Below are positions 1 through 9,280 of a stretch of DNA of 64,000 nucleotides, piece after piece. Under the pieces are notes generated by a model. It did no database searches, was not told the origin of the DNA, and saw nothing but the letters and a program-made list of their open reading frames with translations. Source of the DNA: Actinomycetes bacterium (GTDB lineage Bacteria > Actinomycetota > Acidimicrobiia > Acidimicrobiales > Acidimicrobiaceae); NCBI GenBank assembly GCA_021799035.1, contig JAJZBG010000003.1, forward strand, positions 32,352 to 96,351, given 5' to 3'. How positions within the stretch are numbered: the stretch's first letter is position 1; every line of letters begins with the position of its first letter. The translations under genes and the position numbers were made by a program.

Positions 1-297
1 AACCTTGATGCCGTGCCTATCGCCGTAGTGTCGGCGGCGATCCTTGAGGTACGTCATACCTTCGGTCTCAGGGGCAAGGCCAAAGACATCAAGCAGTATC
101 TCGGGATGGGGATCACGTAGCGACTCAATGGCAGAAATGAAGCGTTCCCGCAACACCTCATACGATTCATTGTCCCCACCAAGAAGCTGGCGAACGAGAT
201 TGGCTCTGGCGATACGGGCTGGGGAGAAGCCAGCGTCTTTGTGCAAGTAGACAAGATCTTGGAGAACGTTGTAAGCCTGCTTGGGGTCCCACGCTGA
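1..297 (+). pseudogene. 3' part of an unknown element gene with an in-frame amber codon
   Basis: Reading frame 1 is open from the window edge to a TGA at 295-297, except for one TAG at 118-120. Both halves look like ordinary soluble protein (ending LVSLLGVPR after the stop), and third codon positions are GC-rich on both sides. There is no start codon just after the TAG. So this is most likely one gene carrying a nonsense change, the tail of one gene followed by untranslated former coding sequence, or a sequencing error. The ORF on the opposite strand here looks like a shadow. Function unknown; the 5' part is outside the window. Confidence 0.45.
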
Positions 298-401
298 TGG
301 TTCAATCCATCGATATGATGACCGGACCGACTTTGATTGCGACTCCAATTCCTACTCCAACTCTGATCCTGGGCATATCTCCAATGCAAAGCCAGCTCTA
401 A
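297..401 (+). CDS. Possible 34-residue small protein
   Basis: A short frame starts with the ATG of a TGATG overlap at the stop of the preceding frame, an arrangement that allows re-initiation. The peptide begins MVQSIDMMTG and has a Pro/Thr/Ile-rich middle (ATPIPTPTL). I see no ribosome binding site of its own and recognise no family. Its only support is position in a block where several genes overlap by a few bases. It may be chance. Confidence 0.25.
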   Translation: MVQSIDMMTGPTLIATPIPTPTLILGISPMQSQL

Positions 402-426
402 CCTCGAGAATATTCGATTTAGCAAT

Positions 427-567
427 ATGTCGAATACCAGCGATGAGAGGTGTGGATGGCCCGCTGCAACGGACCACCCACGGTGTCATCGCAACACAGT
501 CGGATTAATTGGAGAAAGGAGCAAGGACAATATGAAGGCTATCAACTATGAGGCGGTGACCCTATGA
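427..567 (+). CDS. Possible 46-residue small protein
   Basis: This frame starts ATG at 427 and ends in a TGA that overlaps the ATG of the next gene by 4 bp (ATGA at 564-567), the same coupling used by the genes that follow. The peptide has two Cys and two His in its first half (RCGWPAATDHPRCHRN) and might be a tiny metal-binding knuckle; that is a guess. An alternative start at the ATG at 532, behind a GGAG-containing sequence, would leave only an 11-residue leader peptide that still ends at the overlap. Confidence 0.4.
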   Translation: MSNTSDERCGWPAATDHPRCHRNTVGLIGERSKDNMKAINYEAVTL

Positions 568-896
568 GCGAGTTGGCTACTTATAACGGAGGTGGTGCAC
601 TCTCCCGAGATGCTCGTCGAGTTGGACGTGAGATCTCCCGGGGCCGCCTCGGCACACAAATCAGAACCAGCCAGGTCGATAATGTTACCGACGTGACACT
701 AGCCAAGGTTGAGAATCTGACGATGGCTACTGGCAACGCAATGCAGCAGATCACTCGGGTCTCCCAGGCACAGCGTCAACTTGAGATGATTGCACCAGAT
801 GCTGCTGGTCGCTTGGCCTTTATTGCTGATGACCACATGCTCGGCTGTGCAGAGTTGTTGTCTGATCTGCGGCGCGACCTGCGCCGAATCAGATGA
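564..896 (+). CDS. Conserved-looking hypothetical protein of the element
   Basis: This 110-residue soluble protein has no family I recognise. The N-terminus is Arg- and Gly-rich (ALSRDARRVGREISRGR), followed by a helical, amphipathic middle (about residues 30-75) and an Arg-rich C-terminus (LLSDLRRDLRRIR). The overall look is of an alpha-helical protein that could bind nucleic acid or form a coiled coil. A GAGG sequence lies about 8 bases before the ATG. The gene overlaps its upstream and downstream neighbours by 4 bp (ATGA), so it is probably translated coupled to them. Confidence 0.65.
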   Translation: MSELATYNGGGALSRDARRVGREISRGRLGTQIRTSQVDNVTDVTLAKVENLTMATGNAMQQITRVSQAQRQLEMIAPDAAGRLAFIADDHMLGCAELLSDLRRDLRRIR

Positions 897-1102
897 CCGC
901 GCTGCTAGCGCTGGGCATCGCCGTCCTGGCATTGGCGCTCTCGGGCGCCGGTGTCTGGGCGCTCTTGGCCTGGCGCCAATACCGTCGCACCTTCGATATC
1001 TTCGCCGAACGACTCTCGGTTGACGCTCGTCTTGAGAAGCTCACCGTACAGGCATTGTCTGCTATGCGCGAAGCCGCACGTAGGACAGGTGGTCTCACAT
1101 GA
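893..1102 (+). CDS. Small single-pass membrane protein
   Basis: The 69-residue product begins with one strong hydrophobic stretch (about residues 3-26, LALGIAVLALALSGAGVWAL) followed by a charged helical tail (RQYRRTFDIFAERLSVDARL). This is the plan of a membrane-anchored small protein with a cytoplasmic tail. It starts in an ATGA overlap with the preceding gene and its stop overlaps the next start in the same way. No family recognised. Small membrane proteins next to transfer genes often serve as accessory mating-pore or exclusion proteins, but nothing here proves that role. Confidence 0.7.
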   Translation: MTALLALGIAVLALALSGAGVWALLAWRQYRRTFDIFAERLSVDARLEKLTVQALSAMREAARRTGGLT

Positions 1103-1335
1103 GAGCAGCAGCAAACAGCAGTCGCAGTTGGATTGACCGGCGAGCGACGGCGAAGGAAGGTGATGTCGCCACGCGCATCGTGGTCGATGCGATGAACAAG
1201 ATGGCCAGCATTCTCTCCCCTACACAAAGCAGGCTCACCGGCTCTGCTGCAGCGGCTCGCATCCATAAGCTGGTCCGGCGTCTTACAGGAATCTTTCTCG
1301 ATCCCTCGAGGTCTTGGCTCAGGTATGAGGAGTAG
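1099..1335 (+). CDS. Hypothetical 78-residue protein of the element
   Basis: A small basic protein without a membrane segment (MRAAANSSRSWIDRRATAKE at the start). It starts at an ATG overlapping the previous stop by 4 bp and stops shortly before the next small membrane gene. No domain recognised. It is part of the overlapping small-gene string at 427-1530 and is presumably co-expressed with it. Confidence 0.6.
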   Translation: MRAAANSSRSWIDRRATAKEGDVATRIVVDAMNKMASILSPTQSRLTGSAAAARIHKLVRRLTGIFLDPSRSWLRYEE

Positions 1336-1341
1336 TTGGCA

Positions 1342-1530
1342 ATGTTGGACCGGCTTGTCGGGATCTGCTTGGCGCTTCTTGTGGCAGCGATGGCGATATA
1401 CGTGGCGGTGAGACTCATCGAGTCGATCGCAGCGGAATTGGTCGACATCGGAGCGGCAGTTGGTGGGCTCATCATCCTGGGTTCCGTCGTAAGTCTGCTG
1501 TGGCGAAGAAATCGCATGAATCGTTGGTAA
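1342..1530 (+). CDS. Small two-helix membrane protein
   Basis: The product (62 residues from the ATG at 1342) has two hydrophobic stretches, about residues 5-25 and 35-55, ending in a basic tail (LLWRRNRMNRW). I prefer ATG 1342 to the TTG at 1336 because GAGGAG at 1327-1332 is then at normal distance. It closes the string of overlapping small genes. Function unknown; a small inner-membrane component of a transfer or exclusion apparatus is possible. Confidence 0.6.
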   Translation: MLDRLVGICLALLVAAMAIYVAVRLIESIAAELVDIGAAVGGLIILGSVVSLLWRRNRMNRW

Positions 1531-1672
1531 TTGGAAGAACGTTGTTTATTCCGCAACGCCATTATTGGTAAACATTACGAGATCATAATTCGCATGAATT
1601 GCAAGAGATACGAGGCGTCGCATCGCACGTCTTATCGGTAGTCACCTTGGCGACCTCTGCTATTGCAAATGG

Positions 1673-1708
1673 TCCCCGGGATGTTTTTAGATGTAATCAC
1701 CCCGGGGA
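1673..1708. repeat. Inverted repeat upstream of the methyltransferase gene
   Basis: TCCCCGGG (1673-1680) and CCCGGGGA (1701-1708) form an 8-bp GC-rich stem with a 20-base AT-rich loop. It lies in the 274-base gap between the small-gene string and the methyltransferase. It could end transcription of the first operon or be an operator of the second; no T-run follows, so a simple intrinsic terminator is less likely. Confidence 0.4.
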
Positions 1709-1804
1709 TGCTCCTCGCAATTCTCGGTGGACTTCTATATCAACCTAATCAACATCCCGTGCTTTCGACGGCAATCGAAAACTCGGGCAGAAAGGAGCTT
1801 CTTA

Positions 1805-2419
1805 ATGGTAACACAAAACCTGTTCCCTAATAGCGGGCCGGTGTTCCGGCAACAGTTCAAGACCATCTTGGCCGATCCCCCGTGGGACGTTCAGCAAAAA
1901 GGCGCGCTCGGAGCGGCATCGCACTACAAACTCATGACACTGGATGAGATTCAAGCCATGCCGGTGGTCGACCTAGCGGCAGCCGATGCCCACTGCTGGC
2001 TCTGGGTCACCAACGCCACCTTACGGGCTGGCTATGACGTCATGGAGTCATGGGGCTTCACTCCCCGGTCTCCGTTGACCTGGATCAAGCCACGGATTGG
2101 CTTGGGTCAGTATCTTCGCAACGCTACCGAGCACCTGATTCTCGGTACACGAGGACATGCTCCGGTCAACTTCCGTGCCCAGCCGACATGGATGTTTGCT
2201 CCGCTGCAAGAACACTCACACAAGCCCGAGGAACAGTATGCAGTCATCGAGCGGGTCAGCAATGGACCATACCTCGAACTGTTCGCCCGGCGGCGGCCAC
2301 CCTCGAACGCCGAGTGGAGCGTATGGGGAGACGAGGTCGAGGCCGACATCGTCATCCCCGGCTATCCAGTCCCCTCTGATACCGGTGGCCAAGATGGAGG
2401 TCGTAATGCCGAGGCGTAG
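1805..2419 (+). CDS. MT-A70 family DNA N6-adenine methyltransferase
   Basis: The 204-residue protein carries the catalytic DPPW motif of the N6-adenine methyltransferases near its N-terminus (ILADPPWDVQQKG), and the later TWIKPRIGLGQYLRNATEHL and NGPYLELFARR segments typical of the compact MT-A70 family. It should methylate adenine in DNA using S-adenosylmethionine. The ATG at 1805 is preceded by GGAG at good distance; the longer frame from 1727 has no such signal. No restriction enzyme gene is adjacent, so it is probably an orphan enzyme that protects the element from host restriction or marks its DNA; that role is inferred. The gene end overlaps the next small gene. Confidence 0.9.
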   Translation: MVTQNLFPNSGPVFRQQFKTILADPPWDVQQKGALGAASHYKLMTLDEIQAMPVVDLAAADAHCWLWVTNATLRAGYDVMESWGFTPRSPLTWIKPRIGLGQYLRNATEHLILGTRGHAPVNFRAQPTWMFAPLQEHSHKPEEQYAVIERVSNGPYLELFARRRPPSNAEWSVWGDEVEADIVIPGYPVPSDTGGQDGGRNAEA

Positions 2420-2642
2420 GAAGCGCAAGACCAACCAGAAACGCCAGGAGGAGCGGGCCTTGCGAGTGCGTGGCGTGCGACGAGGTACTCCAGATGCGAA
2501 GAAGCTCTCCCGGGCATTCATCGGACTGGCACTTGCTCGAGCCGAGGTCGAGGCACAAGCACAGGAAAAGTCAACGAAGCGCGCTAATGATCGTCACCAA
2601 CCTGGAAACGACGACGAAGGGGATCAAGATGAGGCGTCATAA
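2406..2642 (+). CDS. Small basic hypothetical protein
   Basis: This 78-residue, very basic protein (MPRRRKRKTNQKRQEERALR at the start) ends in an acidic tail (DDEGDQDE). GGAGG stands 5 bases before the ATG at 2406, inside the end of the methyltransferase gene, and its own end overlaps the start of the TraG-like gene by 14 bp. The charge pattern suggests a DNA-binding accessory factor, for example at a transfer origin. No family recognised. Confidence 0.65.
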   Translation: MPRRRKRKTNQKRQEERALRVRGVRRGTPDAKKLSRAFIGLALARAEVEAQAQEKSTKRANDRHQPGNDDEGDQDEAS

Positions 2643-4827
2643 CCGGTCTCGCTCCAAGAGTTCAGGCAGTGGTTGGGTGTTTTCCCAGTTGCATCTCCCT
2701 CGTCCGCTAGGGGTCGATCAGGTCAACGCAATGCTACTGCGAATGGCTGCCGACAGGGCCGCACCGCCACTGGTTTTCGAGGCTCGCAGCGAGCATGGCC
2801 AATTCACCCAGCATCTGCTCGGCACGCCAGCGCAGCATGTCATCTGGGTACAGCGAACCCTTCGGCATCTGCTTCCAGAACTCGATATCGACGGCATCGA
2901 TCAGCCGCGTCTTGAAGTGGACCGCTCAGTCAGAATAAGGATACGTCCAAGGGCGTTCGCCTTGGCTACAGAACGTGCCGAGGTCACGAGCCTGAGCCTG
3001 CTCTCTGCGTTGTATGCACGGCTCGAGGCTGGGGAACGTTTAGTGGTTCAGATCATGCTTGGTCGGCGAATGGCACCGAAACACCTGCCGAAAGAGATTG
3101 CCGATCCCACCCAGCCATGGTGGCAGATGCTAACCATGGGTGAGCACCCGGCAGGTAAGGCTGTGCGAGAGCAGGTTGACACAAGATCCGGCCAACATGG
3201 ATTCGCAGCCATAATCCGCATAGGGGTAACAGCGAAGGAACGAGAGCGCAGACAACAGCTGGTCATCGGCGTACTCGGGGCCTTGTCAACGGCAATTGAC
3301 CGTGCCACCTACATAGATCTGGTAATCGAGCCACCGGTTCGGCTCAATGCCCCACGTCTTCCGAGGCACTGGAATCTGCATCTCGGAGCCACTGAACTGA
3401 CGGGCCTGCTGGGCTGGCCATTAGGGGACTACGACCTGCCGGGCGTCGCTCCATTGCACCCCCGCCCGATGCGAGTGCCTGAGCAGGTGAATCGATCCGA
3501 GCGGCTCTTCGCTGTTCCTGGTGGCCCGGGACCAGGAATGCCAATAGGGATCGCGGCTTCGGATATTACGGCACACCTGTTGGCGATGGGTCCGACCGGC
3601 GTTGGTAAGTCGACAGTACTTCTCAACCTCATCGCCGCCGACATCTCAGCTGGGCGTCCGGTGTTGGTGATCGATCCGAAGTGGCAGCTGATACGTGACA
3701 TCGTCGAGCGGGCAGTTCCGCAAGTGAGAATCGACGACGTCGTGATTATCGATCCAGCCGAAGCGAAGACCGGAAAGGTGGTTGGCTTCAATCCACTCAA
3801 CGTTGGTGATCGTGATCCTGACGTTGTGGTCGATGGGTTAGTAGCGGTCCTTAGGGAGGTCTTTCACGACGGCTGGGGACCTCGCACCGAGGACATCATC
3901 CACTCCGCACTCCTCACGCTCGCCAGGGTTGGCACAAATCGCAAGTTACCCTTCACACTGATTGACCTCCCTCGGCTTCTGGCGGACGAGAGGTTTCGAC
4001 GTGGCATCATCGGAGAAGTAATGGATGACCCCGGTCTCGCATCGTTTTGGTCGGGTTATCTGGCTATGTCTCCTGGCGCACAGGCACAAGCCATCGCTGC
4101 GCCGATGAATAAGCTGCGTCAGTACCTGCTCAGGCCAAGTCTCAGGTCTATTCTCGGCCAGGCCGATCCCCCATTTCGGCTTCGGGACCTGTTCAAGGAC
4201 AACAAGGTAGTACTTGTTCCGCTCAATGAAGCACTGATCGGCCCCATCACAGCCCAGCTGCTCGGTTCCCTGATTGTGGCCGAGACGTGGTCGGCAACGA
4301 TGGAGCGTGCGAGCGAAGCTGATCCATCCAGCCGTCCGGCAACCGTGGTCATCGACGAGGTGCAGCAGTATCTGCACCTGCCGGTCTCGATCGACGATGC
4401 TCTGAGCCGTTCTCGCTCCAGCGGTGTAGGCTGGCACCTCGCCCATCAGCATCGAGCTCAGCTTCCTGCCTCGACCCGGGCGGCGATTGATACAAATGCA
4501 AAGTCCAAGATCATCTTCCAGCTCCTTGATCCCGACGATGCATACGCTCTCGCAAAGCAGGCTCCCAGTCTCCAGGCAGTCGATTTCCTAAGCCTTGGTC
4601 AGTACCAGGCGTATGCGAACCTGACTTCTGGTGGAGCGCCATCGGGATGGGCACTGATCCGAACGCTTCCGCCACCGGAGCCAACCGGTCTCGGCAAAGA
4701 AGTTCGTTCCCGCAGTCACGATCGATATGCCAGTTCTATCCCAAGACCCCCACATGGCCCATCCAGTGAATCGCATTCCTGCGGGGCGGAGAGAGATGAA
4801 CTGGGACGGAAGAGGAGACGTACATGA
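2629..4827 (+). CDS. TraG/VirD4-like conjugal transfer ATPase
   Basis: A 732-residue protein. The N-terminal third is unassigned and soluble. The central part carries a Walker A motif (MGPTGVGKSTVLLNLIAADI) and an acidic Walker B-type motif (TVVIDEVQQYLHLP). The C-terminal part (RSSGVGWHLAHQHRAQLP) matches the sensor region of TraG/VirD4 and HerA-type DNA-pumping ATPases. I see no transmembrane helices, as in many actinobacterial element-encoded coupling ATPases. It probably moves element DNA to or through a transfer pore. ATG 2629 is chosen because a GGGGA sequence precedes it. It overlaps the following small gene by 4 bp and is two genes before a replication-relaxation protein, a frequent pairing in actinobacterial plasmids and integrative elements. 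Confidence 0.88.
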   Translation: MRRHNRSRSKSSGSGWVFSQLHLPRPLGVDQVNAMLLRMAADRAAPPLVFEARSEHGQFTQHLLGTPAQHVIWVQRTLRHLLPELDIDGIDQPRLEVDRSVRIRIRPRAFALATERAEVTSLSLLSALYARLEAGERLVVQIMLGRRMAPKHLPKEIADPTQPWWQMLTMGEHPAGKAVREQVDTRSGQHGFAAIIRIGVTAKERERRQQLVIGVLGALSTAIDRATYIDLVIEPPVRLNAPRLPRHWNLHLGATELTGLLGWPLGDYDLPGVAPLHPRPMRVPEQVNRSERLFAVPGGPGPGMPIGIAASDITAHLLAMGPTGVGKSTVLLNLIAADISAGRPVLVIDPKWQLIRDIVERAVPQVRIDDVVIIDPAEAKTGKVVGFNPLNVGDRDPDVVVDGLVAVLREVFHDGWGPRTEDIIHSALLTLARVGTNRKLPFTLIDLPRLLADERFRRGIIGEVMDDPGLASFWSGYLAMSPGAQAQAIAAPMNKLRQYLLRPSLRSILGQADPPFRLRDLFKDNKVVLVPLNEALIGPITAQLLGSLIVAETWSATMERASEADPSSRPATVVIDEVQQYLHLPVSIDDALSRSRSSGVGWHLAHQHRAQLPASTRAAIDTNAKSKIIFQLLDPDDAYALAKQAPSLQAVDFLSLGQYQAYANLTSGGAPSGWALIRTLPPPEPTGLGKEVRSRSHDRYASSIPRPPHGPSSESHSCGAERDELGRKRRRT

Positions 4828-5048
4828 CTACCTATCTTTTACCAACTTCCACAACCCTATTAGAGAAGAAGAACGGAGGCCGAGGGTTCGTCGTCGTCAT
4901 CTCGACCGTCGTGCCACGACCCTGGAATTGCATGTGCGCATGGAGGCCTTTGGCCAAACTCCGCCTTTGGCGGGAGGGGACTGACCCCGCATTGCGGGGT
5001 CGTGAGGGGCGGCGAAAAGTTCAGCTGGTAACCGGAGGTGCGACATGA
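4824..5048 (+). CDS. Possible 74-residue hypothetical protein
   Basis: This frame starts in an ATGA overlap with the TraG-like gene and ends in an ATGA overlap with the replication-relaxation gene, filling the gap between two well-supported genes. A GAGGAGA sequence lies about 10 bases before the start. The sequence (MTTYLLPTSTTLLEKKNGGR) is of no known family. A hairpin lies within the frame. A competing frame at 4727-4984 has no such junctions and I leave it out. Confidence 0.5.
   Translation: MTTYLLPTSTTLLEKKNGGRGFVVVISTVVPRPWNCMCAWRPLAKLRLWREGTDPALRGREGRRKVQLVTGGAT
4983..5001. repeat. Perfect 8-bp hairpin between transfer genes
   Basis: GACCCCGC - ATT - GCGGGGTC is a perfect GC-rich stem with a 3-base loop, about 45 bases before the replication-relaxation gene. 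There is no T-run after it. Possible roles are an attenuator or mRNA stabiliser that sets the expression ratio of TraG-like and replication-relaxation proteins, or a structured DNA site recognised by them. Confidence 0.55.
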
Positions 5049-5857
5049 TACGCTCGGATCTCGACACCCTAAAAGATCGCCTCGCCGATCGTGATTACGA
5101 GCTGCTTGGTAGCGTAGAGAAGTTCCGACTGCTAAGTACCAAGCAGATCCAGCGGCTCCACTTCGATCCCGTGCATCCAACACCGATAGCCTCAGCTCGT
5201 GCCTGCAATCGAACGCTGTCACGGCTTCGAGATGCCCTGGTGCTCAAAGCGCTCAAACGTCGCATCGGTGGAGTCCGGGCCGGATCAGCAGGATTCGTCT
5301 GGTACATCGGTCCGGCTGGTGAACGAATACTCCAGAGCCTTGACCCTCCCGTCATATCCGGGCGCCGCAACTATCGAGAACCATCTCGGCACTTCGTCGA
5401 GCACACCCTGGCGATATCTGAGCTGGCTGTGCGGACAATCGAAGCTGGGCGTCACGGTGACTCAGAAGTACTCGAAGTCCAGGCGGAACCAGCCAGCTGG
5501 CAGCAGTCACTGTCGAAATTTGGTACAACGCTTACACTCAAGCCCGACCTTCGCCTCGTCACCGGTTCTGGCGACTACGAGCACCACTGGTTTATCGAGG
5601 TTGACATGGCCAGCGAACACATGCCGGTAATTGTGCGCCAGTGCGCTGCCTATGAGGCGTTCCGGGCAACGGGCCGCTACCAGGTGACACACGGCCTTTT
5701 CCCGGCCGTTCTCTGGGTGGTCCCTGGATCTGCCCGAGCGGAGACCGTTCGGGCCGCCCTGGCGGCGACGGCGGGCTTGGACCCGGCCCTGTTCCGGGTC
5801 TGCACCACCGAAGAGTACCTGGAGGTTGTCACTGGCCAACCCTCTGAGAGCTCCTGA
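5045..5857 (+). CDS. Replication-relaxation family protein
   Basis: The 270-residue product has the N-terminal winged-helix layout of the replication-relaxation family: residues 15-50 (LLGSVEKFRLLSTKQIQRLH) followed by a second helical unit with LSRLRDALVLKALKRRIGG. The C-terminal half contains the conserved acidic and aromatic positions KPDLRLVTGSGDYEHHWFIE, which resembles a nuclease-type fold. Family members are encoded on actinobacterial plasmids and integrative elements and are thought to take part in starting plasmid replication or transfer. It follows the TraG-like gene with an ATGA overlap to the small frame between them. Confidence 0.85.
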   Translation: MIRSDLDTLKDRLADRDYELLGSVEKFRLLSTKQIQRLHFDPVHPTPIASARACNRTLSRLRDALVLKALKRRIGGVRAGSAGFVWYIGPAGERILQSLDPPVISGRRNYREPSRHFVEHTLAISELAVRTIEAGRHGDSEVLEVQAEPASWQQSLSKFGTTLTLKPDLRLVTGSGDYEHHWFIEVDMASEHMPVIVRQCAAYEAFRATGRYQVTHGLFPAVLWVVPGSARAETVRAALAATAGLDPALFRVCTTEEYLEVVTGQPSESS

Positions 5858-5875
5858 CCGGCCATTGCCCAGGTA

Positions 5876-5903
5876 ACAGAGCCATTTCCACAGAGCCATT
5901 TCC
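5876..5903 (+). repeat. Tandem 14-bp direct repeat
   Basis: ACAGAGCCATTTCC occurs twice back to back with no mismatch (5876-5889 and 5890-5903), upstream of the ribbon-helix-helix gene. Proteins of that family commonly bind tandem sites in front of their own gene, so this is a candidate operator. It ends 4 bases before a possible -35 box. Confidence 0.8.
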
Positions 5904-5906
5904 GAC

Positions 5907-5935
5907 TTGACTTCTCGGCCAGACAGAGCGTCAAT
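5907..5935 (+). promoter_or_regulatory. Candidate promoter of the ribbon-helix-helix / recombinase operon
   Basis: TTGACT (5907-5912) matches the -35 consensus at five of six bases. At 17 bases' distance GTCAAT (5930-5935) matches the -10 consensus at only three. The repeat pair at 5876-5903 directly precedes it, a position suited to repression. The weak -10 keeps confidence low. Confidence 0.35.
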
Positions 5936-6007
5936 GTCACAGGCCCCGAAGCCAAACAGCCTCGGAAGCGATATCACTAAACAACTAACCGAAAAGGAGG
6001 TTTACAC

Positions 6008-6394
6008 ATGAAAGAAGTAGAACAAGGATCGCGAGCAATGCCCTATAGGGGCAGGCATGATCCAAATAAGCAAGAACAACACACCAAAACCCTGGCAATT
6101 CGCGTCGAGGAGACCCTGCACGCACAATTGCGATTCATCGCCCAGCTGCGAGAGAGCAGCATTAGCGACGAAATCCGTCAGGCGATTGAAACTCGCATCG
6201 CCTCGGCTCAGGATGATCCCGAGATCATCGCCCGTGCGAAGGAGGCTCGTGATGAGCTGGAGCGAGAAGCAGCGGCACGCAGCGCCGCAATCGCTGGCTT
6301 CTTGGGCAAGTCTGCAGTCGCTGCCATAATTGACCAACCATCTGTCACCGCAACCAAGGCGCAGCAGAACAGCCGCAAGACAGAAAACGAATAG
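6008..6394 (+). CDS. Ribbon-helix-helix-type DNA-binding protein
   Basis: The 128-residue protein has a short basic leader, then a ribbon-helix-helix-like unit at about residues 24-55 (TLAIRVEETLHAQLRFIAQL, then SSISDEIRQAIETRI), then a long charged helix and a loose C-terminus. The start is fixed by GGAGG 7 bases before the ATG. It stands 11 bases before the serine recombinase gene, so the two are probably one transcript. It may repress the recombinase operon through the tandem repeat upstream, or act as a directionality factor; both are inferences from position. Confidence 0.75.
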   Translation: MKEVEQGSRAMPYRGRHDPNKQEQHTKTLAIRVEETLHAQLRFIAQLRESSISDEIRQAIETRIASAQDDPEIIARAKEARDELEREAAARSAAIAGFLGKSAVAAIIDQPSVTATKAQQNSRKTENE

Positions 6395-6405
6395 GAAGGA
6401 GTGCC

Positions 6406-8172
<1,767 letters not shown>

Positions 8173-8208
8173 GCTAGTTGATTTACAAACTCGATGTCAT
8201 ATGGCGCG

Positions 8209-8281
8209 CTCCGGGGGAGAGACTCGAACTCTCAACCGCACGATTAACAGTCGCGTGCTCTGCCAATTGAGCTACCCCGGA
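8209..8281 (-). tRNA. tRNA-Asn(GTT)
   Basis: The cloverleaf has the acceptor pair TCCGGGG/CCCCGGA, anticodon loop CTGTTAA (GTT, Asn), a T arm containing GTTCGAGTC, and discriminator G. CCA is not encoded (GCG follows the discriminator), unlike in the neighbouring tRNA. It is 36 bases upstream of the CAT tRNA on the same strand, so the two are probably one transcript. Confidence 0.95.
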
Positions 8282-8317
8282 ATACAGCCCAAAAACCTCT
8301 TTGAGGCGAAACTCAAT

Positions 8318-8346
8318 CTAGTAGAGGCTGAGAGCGCTTCAGTCAA
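8318..8346 (-). promoter_or_regulatory. Candidate promoter of the tRNA-Asn / tRNA-Ile2 pair
   Basis: On the minus strand TTGACT (8346-8341) is followed after exactly 17 bases by TACTAG (8323-8318). The -35 is near consensus and the -10 is weak. Spacing and position, about 40 bases before tRNA-Asn, fit a tRNA promoter. Confidence 0.4.
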
Positions 8347-8362
8347 GTTTTGCAAATTTAGC

Positions 8363-9277
8363 TCACTCTTCCCACAACGCCTTGAGTGCCTCGGAAAATT
8401 CCGGCCTTCGTAATTGAGCAAGCGCCTTCTGCTCCACTTGTCTCAGCTTCTCTCTTGTTCTTGCAAACTTCTTTGCAGTCTCATCCAAGCTATGGGGCCT
8501 ATCGCAGTCAAGGCCGAACCTGTATGACATAATTGCCCTGTCATTCTCTGAAAGAACCTGCATCACATCCCGGATTGCTCCCACGACAGCTTCTCTCGAA
8601 ACCGTCTCGTCGGGCTTGACTGCACTTTCGTCCTCTACTACATCGGATAGCACCGAGTCGACATCTGAGCCTATCTGCTGTTCCAGTGATACGGCATCTG
8701 AAGAATATCGCATCAGCTCAAGTACTCTTCCAGGATGCATGTCCAGCTTTTCACCGAGCTCTTCGGGCGTTGGATCACGGGAGAGAGACTGCTGAAGCCC
8801 CCTCTGAACCTTATAAAGGCGCACAAGTTCCTCAGTAACATGTTGGGGCACCCTGATTGCCCGCGACTGATCGCCTATCGCCTTGAATATCGACTGGCGA
8901 ATCCACCACGTGGCGTATGTTGAAAACTTGAACCCGCGAGAGTAATCAAATTTCTCGACCGCCTTCATGAGTCCGATATTGCCCTCCTGAATCAGGTCTG
9001 GGAAGGGGACACCTCTATTTCGATATCTCTTCGCTATTGAGACGACAAGGCGAAGGTTTGCCCTTGTGAGCCTCTCTCTGGCCCTTTCGCCAGCTTCCAG
9101 TATCTCTGGATCCCCTTGCCGCTCTCCTACGGTGCCAACCCTCCTCTGGACATCAACTGACTCAGAAATGACTTTCGAAAGAGCTCGCTCCTCGTCGGGT
9201 CTCAGCAAAGGCGTCTCTGCGATCTCCTTGAGATACGTCCTGATATCGTCGGTCCTGCTTGAGTCAAAGTAGCTCAT
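8363..9277 (-). CDS. rpoD: Primary-type RNA polymerase sigma factor (RpoD/SigA)
   Basis: The 304-residue sigma-70 protein has region 1.2 (DDIRTYLKEIAETPLL), region 2 with the core-binding and -10-binding helices (RANLRLVVSIAKRYRNRG, then FSTYATWWIRQSIFKAI), region 3, and region 4 (LDETAKKFARTREKLRQVEQ). It directs RNA polymerase to housekeeping promoters. It lies 3 bases after dnaG, the classic dnaG-rpoD pair of the macromolecular synthesis operon, which supports a primary sigma rather than a stress paralogue. The protein is short, with hardly any region 1.1, and its region 4.2 helix (TREKLRQVE) departs from the usual TRERIRQIE form. Confidence 0.9.
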   Translation of the reverse strand: MSYFDSSRTDDIRTYLKEIAETPLLRPDEERALSKVISESVDVQRRVGTVGERQGDPEILEAGERARERLTRANLRLVVSIAKRYRNRGVPFPDLIQEGNIGLMKAVEKFDYSRGFKFSTYATWWIRQSIFKAIGDQSRAIRVPQHVTEELVRLYKVQRGLQQSLSRDPTPEELGEKLDMHPGRVLELMRYSSDAVSLEQQIGSDVDSVLSDVVEDESAVKPDETVSREAVVGAIRDVMQVLSENDRAIMSYRFGLDCDRPHSLDETAKKFARTREKLRQVEQKALAQLRRPEFSEALKALWEE

Positions 9278-9280
9278 CGA

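Noticed and set aside
54..425. Minus-strand frame of 123 codons
   Set aside because: It is the exact antisense of the protein-like frame 1 and has a Ser/Arg/Leu-rich composition typical of a shadow.
8291..8307. Hairpin CCTC-TTT-GAGG with an A-run (T-run on the minus strand) after rpoD
   Set aside because: The stem is only 4 bp, and it lies between a likely tRNA promoter and tRNA-Asn, where a terminator would block the tRNAs.
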